Shown here piece by piece: positions 58,307 through 64,000 of a stretch of 64,000 bases of DNA. The first letter of the stretch is position 1, and the number at the start of each line of letters is the position of its first letter. The translations under genes and the position numbers were made by a program. This stretch comes from Bin80 sp965203305 (lineage in GTDB: Bacteria; Bacteroidota; Rhodothermia; Rhodothermales; Bin80): the NCBI GenBank assembly GCA_965203305.1, contig OZ241874.1:1364001-1428000 (forward strand), read 5' to 3'. The notes below the pieces were generated by a model. It ran no database searches, was not told where the DNA came from, and saw only the letters and a program-made list of their open reading frames with translations.

Positions 58307-59467
58307 ATGTTGCTTCCAGATTTACGCAGTCAAGCCACTCTCCTGACCGGAGATGCACTTGTTAATCGACTGAATTCGTTTGAATTGGTCCCGAAATTTT
58401 CTGCCGGGATATGGTTCTTTTCGCCGGCAAATTCAAGGTTTCATGCCAAATACAAGCCGGACGAATCCATTGAGTCCCGTCTGGAGATCGCCGCTTCCCT
58501 GAAAGACTATGGACTGGAAGCTCTCGAGGCGCATTATCCGTACGAGATTGACGAAGACAATCTGGAGATATGGAAAGCCTTCACGCGAGATACAGGCATA
58601 CGGCTGCTAACCGTTATTCCACTTCTGTTTTATGATGCGGAGTTTGAGTTCGGCTCTCTCTCGAACCCTGATGATCAGGTGCGACAGATGGCGATTGACC
58701 GAACAGCGCGTTCGCTGCGCCTGGGGCAGGAGTTGGGGTGCGAGTTTTCTGTGGTGTGGCCCGGGATTGATGGCTACGAAAATCCCTTCGGAATCCATCT
58801 GGCACAGATGCGCCAGAGATTTGCAGAGGGCCTGGCAGAAGCACTGGATGCTGCTCCGGGATCGCGGATTGCCTTTGAGCCCAAACCTTACGAGCCCCGA
58901 GGACGAATTCTGTACAGCCTGACTCCGGAAGGGGTGCTGTTGGGGCAACAGGTAGAAGGAATGCTGGAACATGAGGTGAACCGCAACTTGCTGAGAGATG
59001 ATCACAAGCTGGTTTGCATGAATCCCGAGATCGGACATCTGCTCATGGGATTTGAGGATGTGGCCTATGCGTTGAGTTGGCCTCTGTCTGAAGGCCGACT
59101 GGCACACACGCACTGGAACAGCCAGCCACTGGGCAATTATGATCAGGACCTGAATGTTGGGCTGATCTCTCCGGAACAGATGGAAGCCGGATTATATGTG
59201 CTCAAGATGCACGGGTATAATGGCTGGTATGGACTGGATATCAATCCAGAGCGCATGCCAGTAGATGTGGCACTCAAGGTATCAATGGATGCCCTACGCA
59301 CTGCATGTGATCGCGTGAACAGTTTGGACCACGAGCGCATTGTGGAAGCAGTGGAGGCTCCTGATCAGCACAGGGGATTCCTGGAAGCGTACATGATACG
59401 CGCACGAGCTCCCCGCACCACCAGTCTGCCCCCAATCCATGATACACTGCGATCAGTCCGTGGCTAG
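58307..59467 (+). CDS. Xylose-isomerase-like TIM-barrel sugar isomerase
   Basis: 386 residues from ATG 58307. Xylose-isomerase metal and substrate segments are visible: WPGIDGYENPF, FEPKPYEPRG (E191, K193), NPEIGH (N239, E241, H244), and HTHWNSQPLGNYDQDLNVG (H267/H269, D279/D281). The N-terminus (PKFSAGIWFF) differs from true XylA, and no xylulokinase or transporter is near, so the substrate may be another aldose or ketose. The 15 codons upstream of the ATG in frame are not family-like. Its last four bases overlap the convergent apaG stop. Confidence 0.82.
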   Translation: MLLPDLRSQATLLTGDALVNRLNSFELVPKFSAGIWFFSPANSRFHAKYKPDESIESRLEIAASLKDYGLEALEAHYPYEIDEDNLEIWKAFTRDTGIRLLTVIPLLFYDAEFEFGSLSNPDDQVRQMAIDRTARSLRLGQELGCEFSVVWPGIDGYENPFGIHLAQMRQRFAEGLAEALDAAPGSRIAFEPKPYEPRGRILYSLTPEGVLLGQQVEGMLEHEVNRNLLRDDHKLVCMNPEIGHLLMGFEDVAYALSWPLSEGRLAHTHWNSQPLGNYDQDLNVGLISPEQMEAGLYVLKMHGYNGWYGLDINPERMPVDVALKVSMDALRTACDRVNSLDHERIVEAVEAPDQHRGFLEAYMIRARAPRTTSLPPIHDTLRSVRG

Positions 59468-59847
59468 TTTGCCATGGCTTTCAGATCAAACCGCGGAATG
59501 GTAACCCGAAACTGGCGACCATCCTCATCTTCCATCGTGTAGGTTCCCTCCATGCTCCCTTCAAAGGATTTCAGGATACAGAAGCTGTCATAGTAGTAGC
59601 TTTCGCCTGCCTCAATCAGAGGCTGTTTGCCAACGACACCTTCTCCTTCCACCTCTTTGGATCTGCGATTCTTTTCCCTGATATTCCAGTACCTCCTGCA
59701 CAGTCGAACCGGATTCTGCCCGTTATTTGTAATAATGACAAAATAGGCGAATATGAAACGATTCATGGAATAGCTTGATTCTCCATCAAGGTAGACGGGG
59801 TATACATCAACACAGATTTCTCCAGTTACGGCAGTATATTTCACCAT
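59464..59847 (-). CDS. apaG: ApaG/DUF525 protein
   Basis: 127 residues, the family's usual length, from ATG 59847 (MVKYTAVTGEICVDVYPVYL). The fibronectin-III-like core and conserved VVGKQPLIEAGESYYYDSFC and GSMEGTYTMEDEDGRQF are clear. ApaG binds pyrophosphate or nucleotides in some studies; its job is uncertain and is linked to Co/Mg resistance in enterics. The gene is convergent with the sugar isomerase and has no apaH or ksgA nearby. Confidence 0.93.
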   Translation of the reverse strand: MVKYTAVTGEICVDVYPVYLDGESSYSMNRFIFAYFVIITNNGQNPVRLCRRYWNIREKNRRSKEVEGEGVVGKQPLIEAGESYYYDSFCILKSFEGSMEGTYTMEDEDGRQFRVTIPRFDLKAMAN

Positions 59848-59964
59848 CTCAACAGAAATGATCTCAACAGATGCAAGCGAGGCTTTTTGGCACACTGCAA
59901 CACAGTGGTACACATGAGGTAGAATTGCGGGTTCCCCTGCACAGAATAGAATCCGTCGGAATTC

Positions 59965-61860
59965 ATGGAGCTAGGCCCCCTTGACACTACTACAGAAACC
60001 AAGCCTGTCCGATCCATCAGCGAAGCCACCGTGCTTTTTGCGGGTGATTCAGGAGATGGCATGCAGTTGACAGGATCCCAGTTTACGCTGGCGACTGCAT
60101 TTGCACAGAATGATCTGTCAACATTGCCGGACTTCCCCGCAGAGATTCGTGCTCCTGCAGGTACGACCTATGGCGTAAGTGGATACCAGTTACATTTTGG
60201 GTCCGTGAATGTACGGACTCCCGGTGATGAAGTTGATCTCCTGGTGGCAATGAATCCGGCTGCCCTGAAGGTGAACCTGTCCCGTGTTCGGCGTGGCGGC
60301 GCGATTGTCATTAATGAGAACGCATTCAAGCCCCATAACCTGAAACTTGCGGGATACGGAGACAGCAATCCCCTGGACGATGATGAGCTTCTGAAGGACT
60401 ATCAGGTTTTCAAGGTCGAATTGTCCCGGATGACAGAGGAGGCACTCAAAGATTACGGATTTGACAGGAAGGTGGTTGATCGCAGCAAGAATATGTTCGC
60501 GCTGGGCTTGACGCTCTGGCTTTACTCACGCCCGCTTGAACCTGCAGTGGAGTGGCTGTCACAGAAATTTTCCAGCCGCCCAAAGCTCCTGGATGCGAAC
60601 ACGCATGTGCTGAAAAAGGGATTTCATTTTGGCGAGACTACGGAAGATTTCATCGTCCAGTACAAGGTGCCTCCTGCAAAGCTGGAACCCGGTACCTACC
60701 GGGCCATTCGAGGGGTAGAGGCTCTTGCACTGGGGCTTGTGGCAGCTGCCACGAAAAGTGGACTGGACCTCTTCTACAGCAGCTATCCAATTACTCCTGC
60801 CTCTGATTTGCTGCATCATTTGAGCAGACACAAGAATTTTGGTGTGAAAACTTTTCAGGCCGAAGACGAGATTGCTGCAATTGGTGCTACGATTGGGGCC
60901 AGTTTTGGCGGGAACCTGGGAGTTTGCGCCACCAGCGGGCCAGGACTGACTTTGAAAACCGAAGGAATTGGACTTGCCGTGATGATGGAGCTGCCCATGG
61001 TGATTTTCAATGTACAGCGGGGAGGTCCGTCCACAGGTCTCCCGACCAAGACGGAACAGAGTGATCTGTTGCAGGCAATGTACGGGCGTAACGGAGAGGC
61101 ACCGTTGCCAGTCATCGCAACATCTGCTCCGGGTGACTGCTTTCATGCAGCCTATGAAGCCTGCCGTATCGCTGTGCGGCACATGACTCCGGTGATTCTG
61201 CTGGCGGATGGATATGTCGCAAACGGGTCTGAGCCATGGCGCATCCCGTCTTCCAAAGCTCTGGAGGATTTTCATGTCCCCTTTGCCAGCAAGCCGAATC
61301 GCAAGGCAGATGGAAAGGATGTGTTTTTGCCGTATGTACGCAGTGAGGACACGCTGGCACGCCCATGGGCAAAACCGGGCATCCCTGGACTGGAGCATCG
61401 TCTGGGAGGACTGGAGAAAGAACATGAAACAGGGTCTGTGTCCTATGATCCAGAGAATCACGAATTCATGACTGCCCTCCGGGCAGAGAAAGTGGAGAGA
61501 GTCGCCCGGTTTGTCAAGCCCCTGAGTGTATATGGCGATCAGGAAGGAGATTTGCTGATTATTGGCTGGGGATCAACAGAGGGAGCCATCCGGACCGCAG
61601 TAGACCGGCTTCGTAATGACGGACTAAGAACAGGTACCGTACAATTGAGGCATATCAATCCTCTTCCCTCCGATCTGGGACATGTGCTGAGCCGTTTCGA
61701 TCACTATATAGTGCCAGAATTGAACAGAGGACAACTCGTACGCATATTGCGAGATCGCTTTCTGCTACCCATTGCCTCCCTTAACAAGGTGCAGGGACAG
61801 CCCTTCAAGGCCAGCGAGATTGTAGATGCAGCCACCAGTCATTGCAAAGGAGCGGACTGA
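59965..61860 (+). CDS. korA: 2-oxoacid:ferredoxin oxidoreductase, fused gamma-alpha subunit
   Basis: 631 residues. The N-terminal gamma domain has FAGDSGDGMQLTGSQF and FPAEIRAPAGTTYGVSGYQL; the alpha domain follows with YPITPASDLLHHLSRHKNFG and ends in the C-terminal fold (LLIIGWGSTEGAIRTAVDRL). This two-subunit layout is that of 2-oxoglutarate:ferredoxin oxidoreductase, which converts 2-oxoglutarate to succinyl-CoA or the reverse with ferredoxin. Its TGA overlaps the ATG of korB (TGATG). The substrate is inferred from the fused form. Confidence 0.95.
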   Translation: MELGPLDTTTETKPVRSISEATVLFAGDSGDGMQLTGSQFTLATAFAQNDLSTLPDFPAEIRAPAGTTYGVSGYQLHFGSVNVRTPGDEVDLLVAMNPAALKVNLSRVRRGGAIVINENAFKPHNLKLAGYGDSNPLDDDELLKDYQVFKVELSRMTEEALKDYGFDRKVVDRSKNMFALGLTLWLYSRPLEPAVEWLSQKFSSRPKLLDANTHVLKKGFHFGETTEDFIVQYKVPPAKLEPGTYRAIRGVEALALGLVAAATKSGLDLFYSSYPITPASDLLHHLSRHKNFGVKTFQAEDEIAAIGATIGASFGGNLGVCATSGPGLTLKTEGIGLAVMMELPMVIFNVQRGGPSTGLPTKTEQSDLLQAMYGRNGEAPLPVIATSAPGDCFHAAYEACRIAVRHMTPVILLADGYVANGSEPWRIPSSKALEDFHVPFASKPNRKADGKDVFLPYVRSEDTLARPWAKPGIPGLEHRLGGLEKEHETGSVSYDPENHEFMTALRAEKVERVARFVKPLSVYGDQEGDLLIIGWGSTEGAIRTAVDRLRNDGLRTGTVQLRHINPLPSDLGHVLSRFDHYIVPELNRGQLVRILRDRFLLPIASLNKVQGQPFKASEIVDAATSHCKGAD

Positions 61861-62933
61861 TGCCAACATTGCCCCCTTCCAGAAAGCCGGTCAGACCGCC
61901 AGTCAGCGGGCTAGGCAGACCTGCTTCGTCCAGGTCCAAAATAGACCGGAAAGCCTACTCCAGCGATCAGGATGTCCGATGGTGTCCAGGCTGTGGAGAC
62001 TATGCAATTCTGGCGAGTGTTCAGCGGCTGATGCCACAACTGGATGTGAAACGTGAAAATGTCGTGTTCATCAGCGGGATCGGCTGCTCAAGTCGATTCC
62101 CCTACTATATGGAAACATATGGAATGCATTCCATCCATGGACGCGCTCCAACGGTAGCAACCGGACTGAAGGCTTCACGACCGGATCTGGATGTATGGGT
62201 CGTGACCGGGGACGGGGACGCGCTGTCGATCGGAGGGAACCATCTTATTCACCTGCTCCGGCGAAATGTGAATCTGCAAATCCTTCTCTTCAACAACCAG
62301 ATCTACGGGCTCACCAAGGGGCAGTTCAGTCCAACGAGCGAGATCGGGAAAGTGACCAAAAGCAGTCCGTTCGGGTCGGTTTCGCCGCCGTTCAATCCCA
62401 TCTCGCTCACCCTGGGTGCTTCTGCCTCTTTTGCAGCAAGAACAGCGGACCGGGACACGAAACACCTGACCCGGATCCTCCGAAGAGCGCATGCTCACTC
62501 AGGTACTGCATTCATTGAGATCTATCAGAACTGCAATATCTATAACGATGGTGCCTTCTTTGAATTTACCGACAAGGCAACAAAATCTGATCAAACCGTC
62601 TACCTTGAGCATGGCAAGCCCATGCTGTTTGCAAATGGTACCAGAGGAGTCCGACTGGATGGATTCAGACCGGTTGTCTTTGATCTTGCGAAGGAGCAGT
62701 TTTCTGCGGAGGATGCCATTGTATATGATGAAACCAGCCTGGAACTAGCAGGGATCGTAAGCCGGATGTCTCAGCAACCGGACATGCCACGCCCGTTCGG
62801 GGTCTTTTTCTGTGAGGAACGGCCCACCTATGAGCAGATGCTGCAGAAGCAGGTAATGGAAGTGACAGAAAAGCGAGGGAAGGGAGATCTGGATGCATTG
62901 CTGCATGCCGCAGATACATGGACGGTCTCATAG
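61860..62933 (+). CDS. korB: 2-oxoacid:ferredoxin oxidoreductase, beta subunit
   Basis: 357 residues. The 4Fe-4S motif WCPGCGDYAILASVQ near residue 45 and the thiamine-diphosphate site TGDGDALSIGGNHLIHLLRR, with NNQIYGLTKGQFSPTS, are typical of KorB. Start taken at ATG 61860, coupled to korA by a TGATG overlap; an ATG 18 bases upstream lies inside korA. The about 40-residue N-terminal stretch rich in Pro, Arg and Ser before the Cys motif is longer than usual. The beta subunit binds ThDP and the Fe-S cluster. Confidence 0.95.
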   Translation: MPTLPPSRKPVRPPVSGLGRPASSRSKIDRKAYSSDQDVRWCPGCGDYAILASVQRLMPQLDVKRENVVFISGIGCSSRFPYYMETYGMHSIHGRAPTVATGLKASRPDLDVWVVTGDGDALSIGGNHLIHLLRRNVNLQILLFNNQIYGLTKGQFSPTSEIGKVTKSSPFGSVSPPFNPISLTLGASASFAARTADRDTKHLTRILRRAHAHSGTAFIEIYQNCNIYNDGAFFEFTDKATKSDQTVYLEHGKPMLFANGTRGVRLDGFRPVVFDLAKEQFSAEDAIVYDETSLELAGIVSRMSQQPDMPRPFGVFFCEERPTYEQMLQKQVMEVTEKRGKGDLDALLHAADTWTVS

Positions 62934-62945
62934 CACTGAGAATCC

Positions 62946-64000
62946 ATGAAGCTTCCAGGGCTGCAACTGGGAACCTCTTCTCTGGTGGTTGCAGCCTTTG
63001 TGGGTCCGGGTACGGTCCTGACTTGTGCCACCGCGGGAATTGATTTTGGGTATGCCCTGATCTGGGTCTTGCTGTTTTCGGTTGGTGCGACATTTGTTCT
63101 GCAATCCTTTACGGCAGGGGCAGGCATTCTTTCCGGTCTTGGCATGGGAGAGGCACTGCGCAGACATACCGAGAATTCCGCAACACGATGGATTGTGATT
63201 GCACTGGTTGTTCTGGGGCTATGGGCAGGGACTGCAGCTTTTGAGACCGGAAATATTGCGGGTGCTGTGGCAGGCATGAGCAGTCTCATCGCCTTGCCAC
63301 ACAGTGTGCTGGTACTCCTGATTGGCGGGATCGCAGCGGTGATACTCCTGTTACAGCTTCGCGTGATGACCCGAATACTGGCGGGGCTGGTTGCATTTAT
63401 GAGTGTAGTGTTTCTGGTTACGGCATTTCTTGTCTCTGTAGACTGGGATCTGGCGTTGCGTGGGCTAGTGATTCCAGATATCCCGGAGGGCGGACTCGTG
63501 CGCACCATTGCACTGGTTGGCACAACGGTTGTTACCTACAATCTTTTTCTGCACGGAAGTGCCGCCAAAAAGTACTGGTCCGGAACTGACACTCGCACGG
63601 CGTGGAGGAGGGAATTGACAGGCATGGCAATCTTTCTGCCTCTCGGGGGGATTATCTCGGTGGCAATCCTTCTTGCTGGCGCAGCACTGGAGGTGGACAC
63701 GGTCACATCGGTTGCAGAGATTGCCGCAGTTCTTCGCCCGGCTGCGGGTCCTTTTGCAGAGCTGCTCTTCGGGACTGGTCTGTTTGCTGCGGGAATTACT
63801 TCTGCAATCACGGCACCCTTGGCCGCTGCATGTGGTGTTCGGGAGATTTTTGGATGGCCAGATGATACACGGCATCCGGGGTTTCGTATTGTGTGGATTT
63901 CTGTTCTCTTGACCGGTATGGGATTTGCTTTTTCTGGTCGGAACCCTCTGGAGATGATTATTGCTGCGCAAGCTGCGAACGGGCTGTTGCTCCCGTTCAT
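62946..64000 (+). CDS. Nramp-like transporter, 3' end off the window
   Basis: 351 codons visible from ATG 62946 (MKLPGLQLGTSSLVVAAFVG); not closed by a stop before the edge. At least eight membrane helices. The first helix has GPGTVLTCATAGIDFGYALI, where classic Nramp has DPGN, and helix 6 has VVTYNLFLHGSA in place of (M)PHNLFLHS. Thus the Asp and Met metal ligands are missing. Such divergent Nramp-type proteins occur in Bacteroidota; the ion may not be Mn or Fe. It follows korB by 12 bases, so it is likely in the same message. Confidence 0.85.
   Translation, partial: MKLPGLQLGTSSLVVAAFVGPGTVLTCATAGIDFGYALIWVLLFSVGATFVLQSFTAGAGILSGLGMGEALRRHTENSATRWIVIALVVLGLWAGTAAFETGNIAGAVAGMSSLIALPHSVLVLLIGGIAAVILLLQLRVMTRILAGLVAFMSVVFLVTAFLVSVDWDLALRGLVIPDIPEGGLVRTIALVGTTVVTYNLFLHGSAAKKYWSGTDTRTAWRRELTGMAIFLPLGGIISVAILLAGAALEVDTVTSVAEIAAVLRPAAGPFAELLFGTGLFAAGITSAITAPLAAACGVREIFGWPDDTRHPGFRIVWISVLLTGMGFAFSGRNPLEMIIAAQAANGLLLPF

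Noticed and set aside
1..64000. tRNA, rRNA, tmRNA or prophage genes
   Set aside because: No T-loop consensus, rRNA motif, integrase or phage structural gene was found on reading; a covariance-model scan was not possible here.

Overview
The window reads like a chromosomal segment of a Bacteroidota/Rhodothermota-like bacterium at roughly 50% GC. The signs are a giant surface protein with a type IX secretion C-terminal domain (the GNYPNPFNP...F.LP type), a CarboxypepD-reg TonB receptor, a 61-residue histone H1-like protein, a CRTAC1-type FG-GAP/UnbV lipoprotein, and KorAB. No rRNA, tRNA, CRISPR array or intact transposase was seen. The species cannot be named from this sequence.

Layout. (1) 1-9191, minus strand: a defence island with an sspABCD-type DNA phosphorothioation set (SspA cysteine desulfurase, SspB DUF4007, SspC large P-loop ATPase, SspD PAPS-reductase-like). 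It is followed by a DEAH helicase and a GHKL ATPase that runs off the left edge; these two sit where a phosphorothioate-dependent restriction module would be expected. The helicase has an in-frame TAG near its start. (2) 9.5-18.7 kb: housekeeping genes (lipoprotein, ClpB, SMC, RidA, acidic lipoprotein, H1-like protein). (3) 18.7-24.3 kb: gene-poor DNA, a 275-bp MITE-like element, and a TonB receptor broken by an in-frame TAG. (4) 24.3-29.5 kb: an ECF sigma / anti-sigma / Spy-like / MacA-MacB-like efflux operon. (5) 29.8-43.7 kb: PPi-type phosphofructokinase, AmtB-GlnK, a 1729-residue type IX-exported surface protein, NfeD-flotillin, and an M16 peptidase. (6) 43.8-58.3 kb, accessory: a nuclease-methyltransferase restriction enzyme, a Panacea-domain gene overlapping a small membrane protein gene, a CRTAC1-like lipoprotein, a broken AAA ATPase, a 26-unit Sel1 repeat protein, an AAA ATPase and small inverted-repeat debris. 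(7) 58.3-64 kb: xylose-isomerase-like protein, ApaG, KorA-KorB and an Nramp-like transporter cut by the right edge.

Most notable. Two genes are put out of frame by exactly one base at the only two poly-G tracts of nine or more that I found: G10 in the signal-peptide region of the surface protein, and G9 (C9 on the plus strand) at the nuclease/methyltransferase junction of the restriction enzyme. Changing each tract by one base restores a single full-length protein (1729 and 934 residues). That is the signature of phase-variable contingency loci, here joining a surface protein and a restriction system, although homopolymer sequencing error must be excluded. Nearby, three frames are cut by single nonsense codons, so either gene decay or consensus errors may contribute.
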